Shown: positions 17,866 through 27,573, counted from the first letter of the stretch. The stretch is DNA of 64,000 nucleotides from Bacteroidetes bacterium UBA1935 (GCA_002337045.1 DDFF01000002.1:1-64000); one strand, 5' to 3'. Notes: generated by a model not told the origin, from the sequence alone. A program made the numbers and translations.

Positions 17866-18791
17866 TTCTTTTTCTTGCTTTTGCCAAATATGCTGAAGCC
17901 CGGTGGGTTTGCCTGCAGCTCCTTCATGCTTTGGTTGGCTGTGTCCAGTTGTTGGGTAGCATTGGTATAGGTGCCTTTATCGGTAGCCATCTTGTTGATG
18001 CTGCCTGTTTCTTTACTCAGGTCATTTACAGATGCGCGTAGCTTCTTCACGTTGCTGCCTATATCTGTAAGCTGTTGCTGCATGTTTTTATCGGCCAGCC
18101 CTTTGGTAGATTGCTGTATGTCTTGCAGGCTTTTCTTCCATTCCTTGCTGTTATTAGCCAGTTCAGCACTGCTTTTATTGGCAGATGCTATACCGTTTAC
18201 AATGCTGTTGTCCTTATTCAGGTCTGCAGAAATGCCCTCGTATTTTTTTATGCTTTTCTCAAAGCTTACCAGCGGTTTTATAAACTTGTTCAGCAGTCCG
18301 TTTTGTATCAGTGCATTAATACCACGCAGGGTAGTGTCTGCACTGTACAGCAAAAAGTGGGCAGTTTCAGCTAAAGGTTCCACCGGTGTATTGGCAGATA
18401 CGCCACCGTTATCTATATCAGATAGCAGCGTATCCCCTGGCTGCATATAGTTTTTGCTATTGCTATATACCAGTGCTATACTTTTATCTCCCAACAAGCC
18501 CGAAGAGGTAAGGAAGGCTTTGGTACTGTCGGGTATCTGCATGTCTTTTTTCAGCAGCAGCGTCACTTTTACAAGCCCATCGGGTTGTATGGTTACGTCT
18601 TTAATCTTACCTACACGCACACCTTGCACCATGACAGGTGAAGATTGTTGCAAACCCTTTACAGTGCTGTAAAAAGCAATGTATTCATTGGGCTTGCTGC
18701 GTATGAAGTTGTTGTATATAAATACCCCGCCCACTACAACAGCTATTGTAGCGATGGTCGATATAGTACTTTTCTTTTTGTTCGGTTCCAT
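17862..18791 (-). CDS. MlaD/MCE-domain protein
   Basis: 309 residues. One N-terminal transmembrane anchor (about 12-30) is followed by a single MCE domain (about 35-115: VMVQGVRVGKIKDVTI, GLLGDKSIALVY) and a long alpha-helical C-terminus with heptad-like patterns. It is the periplasmic, membrane-anchored substrate-binding part of a lipid-transport (Mla-type) ABC system; the permease and ATPase genes are not adjacent. It sits 53 bases after a small lipoprotein gene and overlaps the thioredoxin-like gene by 4 bases. Confidence 0.88.
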   Translation of the reverse strand: MEPNKKKSTISTIATIAVVVGGVFIYNNFIRSKPNEYIAFYSTVKGLQQSSPVMVQGVRVGKIKDVTIQPDGLVKVTLLLKKDMQIPDSTKAFLTSSGLLGDKSIALVYSNSKNYMQPGDTLLSDIDNGGVSANTPVEPLAETAHFLLYSADTTLRGINALIQNGLLNKFIKPLVSFEKSIKKYEGISADLNKDNSIVNGIASANKSSAELANNSKEWKKSLQDIQQSTKGLADKNMQQQLTDIGSNVKKLRASVNDLSKETGSINKMATDKGTYTNATQQLDTANQSMKELQANPPGFSIFGKSKKKK

Positions 18792-18844
18792 TACTGCCTG
18801 CTCAAAATTAGGTTATTTTCAGGCAGATGCCAGACCTGTGTATA

Positions 18845-18976
18845 TCAGCGGTTCTTTTTGCTTGCTCTGTAAGAACCATGCCCACTGCTACGTGGTGGTT
18901 TATTGGTGCCGCCACAGCTTTCAACAATCATAGCAATCAGAATTAAACCTGCTATCAGAGGGAATAACTTTTTCAT
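18845..18976 (-). CDS. Small lipoprotein, 43 residues
   Basis: A complete frame on the minus strand: MKKLFPLIAGLILIAMIVES, then a cysteine at residue 21 followed by GGTNKPPRSSG. This is a classical short lipoprotein signal peptide with a basic tail (ASKKNR). The stop is TGA at 18847-18845. It lies directly upstream of the MlaD-like gene on the same strand (53-base gap). It is shorter than most gene-finder cut-offs. I do not know a family for it. Confidence 0.7.
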   Translation of the reverse strand: MKKLFPLIAGLILIAMIVESCGGTNKPPRSSGHGSYRASKKNR

Positions 18977-19056
18977 ATAAAAACCAATTAGTTAAATATA
19001 GGATTTTAATGCACAATTATCACGAAAAAATGCTGTAATCCTTAGCTTCAATACAT

Positions 19057-19064
19057 TATATTTG
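19057..19064 (+). promoter_or_regulatory. Promoter -7 box of RRM protein (TATATTTG)
   Basis: TATATTTG fits TAnnTTTG and lies 17 bases before the ATG at 19082. Confidence 0.5.
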
Positions 19065-19081
19065 TAATCTCAATTGTTTTT

Positions 19082-19741
19082 ATGAATTTATTTATTGGTA
19101 ATCTAAGCCCTGAAACCACCGAGCCTACCTTGCAGAAAATGTTTTCTGAATTTGGCGAAATAATATCTGTTAAGATTGTTAGAGATAACGAAACCGGTTT
19201 GTCTAAGGGTTTCGGTTTTGTGGAAATGGCTGACAAGTTTCACGCATTCGATGCGATTGATAATATCGATATGACTTTCCTGGAAGGTCAGATAATATCT
19301 GTAAAGGAAGCTAAACCTAAAGCTGGCCCTGGCGGCGGCGGTGGCTACGGCAACCGTGGCGGTGGTGGTTATGGCAACCGCGGTGGCGGTGGTTATGGTG
19401 GCAACCGTGGCGGCGGCGGTGGTTATGGTAATCGCGGCGGTGGCGGCGGCTATGGTGGAGACCGTGGCGGCTATGGCAACCGTGGTGGTGGCGACCGTTA
19501 CAGCAATGACCGTGGCGGAGATCGTGGTGGTTATAACAACGACCGTGGTGGTGATCGCTATAACAACAACGATCGTGGCGGCGACCGTCCAACTCGTTAC
19601 ACCGGCGGCGGCAATCGCCCGCAAGGTGGCGGCGGTGGTCACAGAGATCCGTTCAATAATGGTGGCGGTGGCGACCGTGGTGGATACCGCCGTCCGAACA
19701 ATAACACAAACAACGACGACGATAAATTCAATCGTTTGTAG
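19082..19741 (+). CDS. RRM RNA-binding protein with long RGG/glycine-rich tail
   Basis: 219 residues. Residues 1-78 are an RNA-recognition motif with RNP2 LFIGNL and RNP1 KGFGFVEM, both with the aromatic residues that stack on RNA. From about residue 80 to the end the protein is almost only G, R, N, Y and D, with GGYGNRGG repeats that resemble RGG-box tails of cold-shock RRM proteins. It binds RNA, probably as a chaperone. The tail DNA is repetitive and GC-rich, so it also yields long spurious frames on both strands. A strong hairpin follows at 19816-19853. Confidence 0.92.
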   Translation: MNLFIGNLSPETTEPTLQKMFSEFGEIISVKIVRDNETGLSKGFGFVEMADKFHAFDAIDNIDMTFLEGQIISVKEAKPKAGPGGGGGYGNRGGGGYGNRGGGGYGGNRGGGGGYGNRGGGGGYGGDRGGYGNRGGGDRYSNDRGGDRGGYNNDRGGDRYNNNDRGGDRPTRYTGGGNRPQGGGGGHRDPFNNGGGGDRGGYRRPNNNTNNDDDKFNRL

Positions 19742-19815
19742 TATTTGTTCGTCCGTTCATCATTGTTAATCTGAACGGATGAAATAATAACAATTAAAGC
19801 AACTGTCAATAAATT

Positions 19816-19853
19816 GATAGCCGATGCTATGCAATCGCATAGTATCGGCTATC
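19816..19853 (+). terminator. Terminator after RRM gene, 17-bp stem
   Basis: GATAGCCGATGCTATGC pairs with GCATAGTATCGGCTATC (one G.U) around AATC, followed by TTATTTTAT. Confidence 0.75.
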
Positions 19854-19922
19854 TTATTTTATAGATGCCGTGCAGGTTGATATGCTGCAAAATAAGAAGT
19901 GTTTTATATTGTCGATACGGCA

Positions 19923-20876
19923 TTAAAAACCCACTCCTATCTGCACACCGCCCCATGCATGGGGTGTGCCGTAGGTAAACTCTCTGGTTATTTCTGTACG
20001 GGTATACTCAAGATACAACCAGCCATAGCGCAATACAAAACCATATCTGTAGTCTGCAACTACGCGTTCAATAGCATTTGCGGGTATAGTATAAATACTT
20101 TTCGTAAACAATCCGCCTTGCAATGTTGCATCGTAAACCACAGCATTTACCTGTGGGTGTATATAGATGTATGTACTGAACTTTCTTTGCCAATTTGCAC
20201 GGTATGGGTTTTCAAAATAGCCTATCATTATGTTTGCACCAATACTTGCCTTGGTTAGCAGGGTGCCTGCATCAGCACATGCAGTAGCATTAATGTTCAG
20301 TATGTTTTTAATGCCTGCTATTTGCTTCTCTATCTGTATTCTGTAATTAATCACAGCATCATTGGCTATCTGGTATTTCCACCCTTCAGGCATTACGTTG
20401 CCTGTGTTGCTGTGTATGGTTTCTTGCATCCATTGCCCGCCTGCTATTTGTCCCGTTACTCCCAGACTCATCATGGTAGCAATGCGTATTTTCTTTTCTT
20501 CATTTATAGCAATAGCAAATGGTTGCAACATGAGCGATGCCGCGTATGGCCTGTCGCCATATCGTATATTCGGGTCTTGTATGCTGGCAGGTGTATATGC
20601 GTTGCTCTGCAGCGATAGCCCGTATTGCATCTTGTAATGTTGCGGGTGTAGCAACAAATATTTGGCAGGGAGCGCACCCAATGCAGGCGTAATACATTCC
20701 ATATTGATGCCTTGCGTGTAGAAAGCATCGCTGGCAGAGAAATAGTCATTCTCATAAAAATGCCTCACATGACTTTCCTGCCCTTGCATAGCCCTGTAGC
20801 TCCATGCATTATTGATGGCTTGAGATTGTGCGACAAATGGACACAGCAGCATGCAGAATAATGCGGTAAGTTTCAC
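19923..20876 (-). CDS. LpxR-like outer-membrane lipid A deacylase family protein
   Basis: 317 residues with a signal peptide (MKLTALFCMLLCPFVAQSQA). The N-terminal YENDYFSASDAFYTQG matches the catalytic NDxF..(T/S)Dx.YTxG block of LpxR, and DRPYAASL and the GVTGQIAGGQWMQETIHS region follow as in the family (DUF2219). LpxR removes the 3'-acyloxyacyl chain of lipid A in the outer membrane. It is a single gene divergent from the DUF4349 gene. Activity is likely but not shown; DUF2219 proteins also exist with unknown substrates. Confidence 0.78.
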   Translation of the reverse strand: MKLTALFCMLLCPFVAQSQAINNAWSYRAMQGQESHVRHFYENDYFSASDAFYTQGINMECITPALGALPAKYLLLHPQHYKMQYGLSLQSNAYTPASIQDPNIRYGDRPYAASLMLQPFAIAINEEKKIRIATMMSLGVTGQIAGGQWMQETIHSNTGNVMPEGWKYQIANDAVINYRIQIEKQIAGIKNILNINATACADAGTLLTKASIGANIMIGYFENPYRANWQRKFSTYIYIHPQVNAVVYDATLQGGLFTKSIYTIPANAIERVVADYRYGFVLRYGWLYLEYTRTEITREFTYGTPHAWGGVQIGVGF

Positions 20877-20994
20877 ATTAGTATATACGTAGCGCTTAGG
20901 TATTTGGATTATTTTCTTTAACAGAGTTTTGGCAACAGAAGTCAGTTACCTTTTACAGTGTTGTGGTATCAATCTTTATAAAACCTCAACCAAT

Positions 20995-21867
20995 ATGCGT
21001 TACAACAAACTTGTATGGCTGCTGTTGCCGGCAGCACTGATGGCATCTTGTGCCAATAATGCAGAGTCCTATGTGAAATCTGCTGATTCTGTTGTTGTCT
21101 CCAACGACCTTTCTGATATCAATTCACCCTCGCGAAAGATTATTCATACTGCCGATATCCGATGCCGTGTCAGCGATGTGTACAGGTCTGTAGATACGCT
21201 GGAACGTATGGTGAATGAACTGGGCGGTATGATAGCAGAGAGCCATATGGAGAATAGCACTACATCTGTACGTTCTGTACGCTTCTCGGCAGATTCATTG
21301 AAGCAGGTGACGGGTTACACCACAACAGCACATCTTACACTACGCATTCCAAATTTCTTTCTCGATACCGTCATCCGAAAAGTGCCAATGCTGGCTACAT
21401 TTATTGATACCCGTACTTTGCAGCGTCAGGATGTGACACTGACATACCTTGCCAATGCCATGAAAAACCAAGCCGCAGGTATAGCGCCACCTGCTATTGC
21501 AGATAAGAAGAATGGTGGGGTAAAAGAGAATAAAGCATTGTCATCTCCTCAGGCACTTGCTAACGACACTGTTATAAACCGCCGTATAGAAAACCTGCAG
21601 ATACTGGACGATGTAAACTACGCCACACTGAAAGTAGACCTTTACCAACCTGAAAAAGTAGATGTGCAGATAGTGGCAGATACAAACAAAGCGGCATCCA
21701 TCCCTTTTGGTTCGCGTATACTATTGGCACTGGGCGATGGCTGGCAGATGATGAAGGGACTGGTGATAGTACTATTAACTGCATGGCCTTTATGGTTGTT
21801 AATTGGTGTAGTTTTCTATCTGCTAAGCTTTATGCGTAGGCGGAAACGCCTGTTTTTTGCCAAGTAA
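20995..21867 (+). CDS. DUF4349-domain lipoprotein
   Basis: About 290 residues from ATG 20995 (MRYNKLVWLLLPAALMASCA), giving a signal peptide with lipobox MASC; the longer frame from 20929 has no signal and is rejected. Residues about 45-240 form the DUF4349 domain, with IIHTADIRCRVSDVYRSVD near its start, a coiled-coil-like insertion, then a C-terminal transmembrane helix (about 255-280) followed by basic residues MRRRKR. Function unknown. A palindromic terminator follows. Confidence 0.8.
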   Translation: MRYNKLVWLLLPAALMASCANNAESYVKSADSVVVSNDLSDINSPSRKIIHTADIRCRVSDVYRSVDTLERMVNELGGMIAESHMENSTTSVRSVRFSADSLKQVTGYTTTAHLTLRIPNFFLDTVIRKVPMLATFIDTRTLQRQDVTLTYLANAMKNQAAGIAPPAIADKKNGGVKENKALSSPQALANDTVINRRIENLQILDDVNYATLKVDLYQPEKVDVQIVADTNKAASIPFGSRILLALGDGWQMMKGLVIVLLTAWPLWLLIGVVFYLLSFMRRRKRLFFAK

Positions 21868-21892
21868 TTGAGGTTAATTATGTTGTTTATAT

Positions 21893-21920
21893 AAAAAACC
21901 AGTGTTTACACTGGTTTTTT
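21893..21920 (+). terminator. Terminator after DUF4349 gene
   Basis: AAAAAACCAGTG / CACTGGTTTTTT around TTTA, 26 bases after the stop. Confidence 0.8.
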
Positions 21921-22039
21921 TGTTGAAATGAATTTTTACTTTCGTGCCATCCTTCTATCCTTTTGTTGATGCGTCAACAACTATATGTAACCCTGTGTAA
22001 TTATTTTAATCACTATTCCATACTAAAACAACACAACCA

Positions 22040-23488
22040 ATGAAAAAACAAATCACATCTGCAATTGCTATGGCAGCAATGCTGGCTGCATTCAGTAGCT
22101 GTGGCGATGCCGAAAAGCCAAAAGAAGGGGAGGAGATGAAGGCCGCCGCACCATCCGGTACAATAAAGCCTGTGCCATTGCCCGATCCTCAGATTCCGGG
22201 ATATAAATATCCTGAAGATTCGCTGGTAATAAACAGTTGGATCAATAGTAACGATGACAAGAGTATTGCCAACCACGGTTGGGGTATCTGGACATCACTC
22301 AATATGTCTTCTGGACAGCAGTACGAAGGACAGGATTTGAGGGTGTTTGAAACATGGCTTACCCCGCAAGACATGCAGGCGCTGATGCTGGCAAGCGAGT
22401 CTAAAAACCTGAGGATGGAAAACGTAAAAACATCAAGGGGTACACTGAGTTCGCCCAATCAGTTTTTGCATGCTAAGAAGGCCCGTCTGAAGGCAGGAAT
22501 GGTTAGTGATGCACAGGAAGACCAGCGTGTAGTAGGCTTTGTAAAATACGACCCTACGGCAGCGCAGTTTGCTGTCAGCAACAAACTGTTCGATTCTTTG
22601 GTGCTGCAGTCTATGCTCGACCAAGGCAAAACAGAAATACCACAGTTCCCTAACACGGGTATGACATTGAAGCCTGTATTTGAAATCGTAACGGAAGATA
22701 CACTGCAAGCTTGTGGTGGTTACTACAAACTGAATGTATGGACAGGGCTTCCGCCACAACCTATCTCATATCCTGAAGGTAGCTGGCCGGGTTATGTATA
22801 TGTAGACCCTAATAACGGCGGACAAGGTAATGGCAGTGTAGATATAGGTGGCAAGCATCGCACACCGCAAACTACTTACAACCTGAACGACTTTGTTCAC
22901 TTCAAGCTGGATAAACAACAGGCGGCAGAACTGAAAGCCAACTTCAACATGCAGGCAAAAGAAGGCGATATTGCCATACTGGTTGCCATGCACGTAACAA
23001 GTAAAGAAATCACCCGCTGGACATGGCAAACATATTGGTGGGCACCAAATGCCGATAATCCACCGGCACCAAGCTCTGCTGCCATTGCTGCAATGCGTCC
23101 TTCACAGTTGCAGGGGGCTCCTCGTCACTATGCTATGTCGCAGGCATATACCTTCATCAATCCAAACCAACCGCTTACCGGTGGCAACAACATAGGTACA
23201 TCTATCTATGCATTCAATCCATACCTCGAGGCTGGTTTCGACCCGAGTGTGTTGGGTAATTCTGCCATCGTAATCACGAATGGTAAGAAAGTGGTTAACA
23301 ACTACGGTGTGCTTACCAACTGTATGTCTTGCCATGCTAATGCAAACTATGCACCTGCTTCGGTAACTACAGGGCCGGGTTATCTGGGCGATACATACAT
23401 AGATATGAACAATCCAACATTCAAGGGTACGCTTAAATTAGATTTTGCATGGTCTATACAGGGCAACCTGATAGGCGTTAAACGATAA
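22040..23488 (+). CDS. Cytochrome c-like lipoprotein with single CxxCH haem site
   Basis: 482 residues. Lipoprotein signal peptide with cysteine after the hydrophobic run (AAFSSC). The middle has no domain I recognise. Near the C-terminus LTNCMSCHANA is a CxxCH haem-c attachment site, so the protein is a candidate periplasmic electron-transfer or oxidase subunit. TACTTTCG at 21937-21944 is a near-consensus -7 box far upstream. The 23514-23540 hairpin terminates it. Confidence 0.7.
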   Translation: MKKQITSAIAMAAMLAAFSSCGDAEKPKEGEEMKAAAPSGTIKPVPLPDPQIPGYKYPEDSLVINSWINSNDDKSIANHGWGIWTSLNMSSGQQYEGQDLRVFETWLTPQDMQALMLASESKNLRMENVKTSRGTLSSPNQFLHAKKARLKAGMVSDAQEDQRVVGFVKYDPTAAQFAVSNKLFDSLVLQSMLDQGKTEIPQFPNTGMTLKPVFEIVTEDTLQACGGYYKLNVWTGLPPQPISYPEGSWPGYVYVDPNNGGQGNGSVDIGGKHRTPQTTYNLNDFVHFKLDKQQAAELKANFNMQAKEGDIAILVAMHVTSKEITRWTWQTYWWAPNADNPPAPSSAAIAAMRPSQLQGAPRHYAMSQAYTFINPNQPLTGGNNIGTSIYAFNPYLEAGFDPSVLGNSAIVITNGKKVVNNYGVLTNCMSCHANANYAPASVTTGPGYLGDTYIDMNNPTFKGTLKLDFAWSIQGNLIGVKR

Positions 23489-23513
23489 TGCATTTTACCA
23501 TTGCTATGAAAAC

Positions 23514-23540
23514 AAACGGGACTCTTATTGAGTCCCGTTT
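23514..23540. terminator. Bidirectional hairpin between cytochrome and M28 peptidase genes
   Basis: AAACGGGACTC and GAGTCCCGTTT around TTATT, with T-rich ends on both sides. It ends both convergent genes. Confidence 0.75.
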
Positions 23541-23542
23541 TC

Positions 23543-25093
23543 TTATTTCTTTTCTTCCTGTTTTTTAGGCAGTGGTTTGCGGGGCAGCATTTCAGGTCGC
23601 ATAGCAGTGTGGTATACTACCGATGCCATAATGATAGATGCCTGCATCATATCGTTCTCATTTACACGGTCGTAGCTGTCCATATTGGTATGGTGCGTAC
23701 GACTGCCATATTCCAGCGGGTCTTGTATAAACTGAAATGCAGGTATGCCGATGGCATCAAATGGTATATGGTCTGTAGAACCTGTATTGCGGTTGGTAAC
23801 CGTATGTGCTTCCATATCTTTGAAAGGTGCCAACCATGCACGGAAGATAGGCACTACTGCATCGTTGCTCTGTGCATAGATACCACGTATCTTGCCTGCA
23901 CCATTATCCAGATTGTAGTAAGCTGCTATCTTGCTATGTTCAGGCTTTAGCTTCATCGTCTTTCTGTCGCCGATGTGTTTTTTTACATAGCCTGCAGAGC
24001 CAAGCAGTCCTTGTTCTTCACCACTCCATAATGCTATGCGAATAGTGCGGCGGGGCTTTACACCTGCGGCTTTCAGTATGCGAACGGCTTCCATGCATGC
24101 CGCTGTGCCTGCGGCATTGTCTGTCGTGCCGGTGCTTGCATGCCAAGAGTCCATATGTGCACCCAGCATCACCACCTCGTCTGCAAGGTCTGTGCCCGGT
24201 ATTTCTGCTATCACATTATATTCTGTACTGTCATTCATCAGGAAGCTGGTTTGTACATTCAGTTCCAGTGTTACAGTCTGTTTTGCTTTCAGCAGGCGTT
24301 CTATTCTGTTCAGTTGTTCTATACCTGTTTCCAGTTCTGGCAATACGGGTTTGGCGTCCCATACGCGGCTGGCGCCGTTGCTGGTAAATACAGTGCCCAT
24401 TGTACTACGCCGCACACAACTAAGCACAGCTGCGGCTTTTTCTGCATACAGAAAACTATCTATTGCATACCTCGATGCGCGCACTGTTCTGTTGATGGTT
24501 GGTGCTGCTTTTTCATCTACACCTTTAGCCACGTGCGGGTCTTGTTCTATGTTGCAGAGGTCTTCGTCTGTGAGGCGTTTTGCATCTGCACTGAAGTTGG
24601 GCATCGCCAGTTGGCTGCTGGCTTTCACCACAATCTTGCCCTGCAGCTTGCCTGCATACTGTGCCATATCGCTCATGGTTTCTATGTTTACCACAATGGC
24701 TTCACCTTTTATAGTGCCGTTGGTGCCCGGTGTCCATGCTTTGGGCACGGCTATCAGTTGCTGATAGTAGGGTGCAGTCATAGCCGCATAGCAGTGTTGG
24801 TATTCCCATCCTTTGCCGAATGTGCCCCAACTCTCTATACGTGCGTTTTGCAGCCCCCAGTCTTCCAGTTGCTGCCTTGCCCATGCCTCGGCATTTTTCA
24901 TGCCTGTAGAGCCTGTCAGGCGCGGACCTATCACATCTGTAAGATGTTGCAATGTGCCCATCACTTTCGAGTTGTCGAAACCTTCCTGCTTTATTTTGGT
25001 AATCGTTTTCAGATATACTTTCTCATCATCGCCTGTGAAGGATACACAAACGATAGATGCAAAAACAAGTAGCGGAATAAACCGTTTTTTCAT
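23543..25093 (-). CDS. M28-family zinc aminopeptidase, secreted
   Basis: 516 residues from ATG 25093 (MKKRFIPLLVFASIVCVSF, signal peptide); an upstream ATG at 25126 is not needed. The catalytic domain shows GAHMDSWHASTGTTDNAAGTA with the first metal ligands, WSGEEQGLLGSAGY with the catalytic glutamate and bridging ligand, and STDHIPFDAIGIPAF near the end. It removes N-terminal residues from peptides in the periplasm or outside. A PA-like insertion lies between signal peptide and catalytic domain. Confidence 0.9.
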   Translation of the reverse strand: MKKRFIPLLVFASIVCVSFTGDDEKVYLKTITKIKQEGFDNSKVMGTLQHLTDVIGPRLTGSTGMKNAEAWARQQLEDWGLQNARIESWGTFGKGWEYQHCYAAMTAPYYQQLIAVPKAWTPGTNGTIKGEAIVVNIETMSDMAQYAGKLQGKIVVKASSQLAMPNFSADAKRLTDEDLCNIEQDPHVAKGVDEKAAPTINRTVRASRYAIDSFLYAEKAAAVLSCVRRSTMGTVFTSNGASRVWDAKPVLPELETGIEQLNRIERLLKAKQTVTLELNVQTSFLMNDSTEYNVIAEIPGTDLADEVVMLGAHMDSWHASTGTTDNAAGTAACMEAVRILKAAGVKPRRTIRIALWSGEEQGLLGSAGYVKKHIGDRKTMKLKPEHSKIAAYYNLDNGAGKIRGIYAQSNDAVVPIFRAWLAPFKDMEAHTVTNRNTGSTDHIPFDAIGIPAFQFIQDPLEYGSRTHHTNMDSYDRVNENDMMQASIIMASVVYHTAMRPEMLPRKPLPKKQEEKK

Positions 25094-25273
25094 TGCCCTG
25101 ATTTTAGTGGATATAAGATAATGCAAGAAAAACGTAATGTGTAGTGTTGTTGAAACATATTGTCATAAATCCCCCTCCTTTTGCTAATACTTATAAATAT
25201 CCCACCGATACTTATGTATTTGCCAGTGCCTGCTAACAGTGGTATTTGAATTGCTGTCTGTTAGGTAAATTCA

Positions 25274-26119
25274 ATGCTTATGAAACAGATATTTCTAATT
25301 ACGCTCATCGCGCTTTCCACATCTGGTCAAGCGCAGTTGGTTAATCCGGGTTTTGAAAACTGGACAACCGTTGGTAACTATAAAACGCTTGATGGATGGA
25401 TGCACATGTGTGCACTTAATCAAAACCTAGGACCAAATTTTATTGGCACATGGCGTGTCGATACGGCCGCCGTTGGTGCGCATGCCTTAAAACTATCTCG
25501 CTGGTACAATTATACCTGCGACTGGATAAGGCAAATAGCGCCTGTCAATACTCGTCCGTATGGCATTAGTGGGTTGTATAAATATGAGGATATAGAACTA
25601 CAGGGGGGCTATCAGGATTCTGCGCTAGTAGAGATGGTGCTTACAAAATGGAATGCCACAACACTAAAGCCCGATACTGTAGGCGCAGGGGTAAAGATGC
25701 TGCTGGCAGCAAGCACATTTACACCTTTCAATTGCCCTGTTACATATACATCTGCAGATGTGCCTGATACAGCTATCATCAGTATGCGCCCTATGCCATG
25801 GGGCTCTCGACGTTGGAACATGACAGGTTGGAGCTCTTATTTTACAGTAGATGATATTTCTTTTCAGGAAAGAAGTACTGCGGTAAAGGAGCCTATCGCT
25901 AATAAACTACAGGTATATCCAAACCCCGCTGCTGATAAACTGCATGTAAACACGGAAACCAAAGCAACAGCAAGCATCACAGACATGACAGGCAAAGTAT
26001 TGTTGACGGCAATAGTAGATAAGAACAGCACAATAGATGTATCTCGTTTGCTGCCCGGCAATTATATGCTGACGATAGACAGGGTTAACAAACAGGTTGT
26101 GAAGTTTGTAAAAGAATAA
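25274..26119 (+). CDS. T9SS-secreted protein with C-terminal sorting domain
   Basis: 281 residues; signal peptide ending at GQAQ. The mature part begins LVNPGFENW, a common opening of carbohydrate-binding-like beta domains. The last 75 residues, from VYPNPAADKLHV, are a type IX sorting domain with GNYMLTID near the end. Likely exported to the cell surface. It is the second such protein in the window after the partial one at base 2. Confidence 0.85.
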   Translation: MLMKQIFLITLIALSTSGQAQLVNPGFENWTTVGNYKTLDGWMHMCALNQNLGPNFIGTWRVDTAAVGAHALKLSRWYNYTCDWIRQIAPVNTRPYGISGLYKYEDIELQGGYQDSALVEMVLTKWNATTLKPDTVGAGVKMLLAASTFTPFNCPVTYTSADVPDTAIISMRPMPWGSRRWNMTGWSSYFTVDDISFQERSTAVKEPIANKLQVYPNPAADKLHVNTETKATASITDMTGKVLLTAIVDKNSTIDVSRLLPGNYMLTIDRVNKQVVKFVKE

Positions 26120-26346
26120 ATTATTTGAGGTGTTGATTTTGTGCAAGGTGGGCATTATCGACCACCTTGTTCGTATGAAATAACTGACCTTAAAAAGGGA
26201 AATGATTGACTCAAAAGCGAACCGGCTGACGAGCAGCTAAACACTTTCTCATACAGGTTGTGATGATTATTGCAAAAGATTGCTGAAAAAAGCATTGGTA
26301 ATAGGGGTAAAATGAATTCTGTACGTATTACTATAAATGCACTGAT

Positions 26347-27171
26347 ATGAAAAACAGCCTATTAATAGCAATCATTGTCCTGTTGGCAAGCACTGCTTTC
26401 GCTACAGGGAAAAATAATACCGATAAAGTTGTTTTAACTAACGGTAAGGTACTCGATGTTACTGTGTCTAAAGTAACCACCACGCAAGTTGAATATAAGT
26501 TTGTTGGCGAAACTGTACAGAACGTGGAAGACGTAAATAATATTCAGAGTATCATTTTTGCCAATGGCAGGGTGCAGGAGTTTACCAAGCCTGCAGACAA
26601 TAATACACCTGTTGCCAATACCCCAAGAATACTGATGCAGAACGAAGTAGCCGTATTGCCTGTTACGTTTATAAACAAAGAAACAGGTATGTCATCAGAC
26701 GAAAATGCTAAGTTGGCACAAGACAATATCATCAATTTCCTCAACAGGAATAATGCCAAAATAACCCCGCTGTACCTGCAAGACCAACGCCGTACCAACA
26801 ATAGTTTGGCAGATGCGGGCTTGCCGATACGTAAGCTGGATGAAGTAAGTGTAGGCCAACTGCACGATGCTGTAGGTGCTGAGTATATTATTATAAGCAG
26901 GGTGTCTTTTTCTACCAATTCCGATTTTACAACCAGTTCTTCAACTTGGGGCAAGACAGAGCAAAAAGGTAATAAGCAAAAAGACCAGAGCTATAGTATA
27001 GCCTCCACATCAGAAAATAAGAATTATTACTATGAGGTAAAGCTGGAGGTGTATCAACAGGGTAAACGTATTTATCAGGCTACCCGCCACCCATTGTTTA
27101 ATATGGAAAACAGCTGGCAAGATGCATATGAATATTTGCTGAAACGCGCACCAATTTACAGGCGTAAGTAA
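26347..27171 (+). CDS. Secreted protein, CsgG/LpoB-like domain, function unknown
   Basis: 274 residues with signal peptide MKNSLLIAIIVLLASTAFA. After a beta-rich first domain (TNGKVLDVTVSKVTTTQVEYK, a short repeat-like unit of small secreted Bacteroidota proteins), residues about 95-235 look like a CsgG/LpoB-type fold: VAVLPVTF, AQDNIINFLNR, and the VGAEYIIISRVS strand. Such proteins occur in outer-membrane or penicillin-binding-protein accessory systems. The assignment is by pattern only. Followed by a GC hairpin and then a repeat-bearing gap. Confidence 0.6.
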   Translation: MKNSLLIAIIVLLASTAFATGKNNTDKVVLTNGKVLDVTVSKVTTTQVEYKFVGETVQNVEDVNNIQSIIFANGRVQEFTKPADNNTPVANTPRILMQNEVAVLPVTFINKETGMSSDENAKLAQDNIINFLNRNNAKITPLYLQDQRRTNNSLADAGLPIRKLDEVSVGQLHDAVGAEYIIISRVSFSTNSDFTTSSSTWGKTEQKGNKQKDQSYSIASTSENKNYYYEVKLEVYQQGKRIYQATRHPLFNMENSWQDAYEYLLKRAPIYRRK

Positions 27172-27192
27172 GGTTAGTTTTGTTTCAATTTC

Positions 27193-27210
27193 AGCCCCTT
27201 TTTAGGGGCT
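27193..27210 (+). terminator. Terminator after CsgG-like gene
   Basis: AGCCCCT / AGGGGCT stem with TTTTT after it, 21 bases from the stop. Confidence 0.7.
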
Positions 27211-27280
27211 TTTTACGTAAATTTGTAATAGAAAAATCACCATCATGAACCACTATACAAATACTCTTAACGCCTCTGTG

Positions 27281-27573
27281 CCTGCCTACCGCAGGCAGGT
27301 CTTTGCTGTTAAAACAGAGCCGAAACAAAATACTAGCAGAGAAAAAGCAGAAACCTACCTGTCCGGTAGGCAGGCAAACTGAAACAAAATGCACAGGTCC
27401 CCTTCAGGGGATTTAGGGGTACCGTAACCGTTTGTAACCATTTCCCCAAAAACTACCGAAACACTATCAAAAACTATCAACAGATATGAAAACTTACTAT
27501 GCGGCTTGTCAATTAAGCCACCAAAACACAAGGTTATTCACACGTAGTCCCCTTTAGGAGATTTAGGGGTTCC
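27281..27573. repeat. Gap with two kinds of GC-rich palindromic repeats before dnaX
   Basis: The 450-base gap holds no credible gene. CCTGCCT(ACCGC)AGGCAGG at 27281-27299 and CCTACC(TGTCC)GGTAGG at 27354-27370 are related hairpins. The blocks GTCCCCTTCAGGGGATTTAGG (27397) and GTCCCCTTTAGGAGATTTAG (27547) are two copies of a second repeat of type CCCCTTCAGGGG-ATTTAGGGG. They look like dispersed intergenic elements rather than coding or regulatory sites of dnaX. Confidence 0.65.

Noticed and set aside
19103..19642. Long minus-strand frame (and a plus-strand frame at 19341-19769) across the RGG tail
   Set aside because: Low-complexity shadows of the repetitive glycine-rich codons; the RRM protein frame fully explains the DNA.
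24140..25072. 310-residue plus-strand frame
   Set aside because: It is antisense to the M28 peptidase, which has clear catalytic motifs; the composition is rich in Cys/His as is typical of shadow frames.
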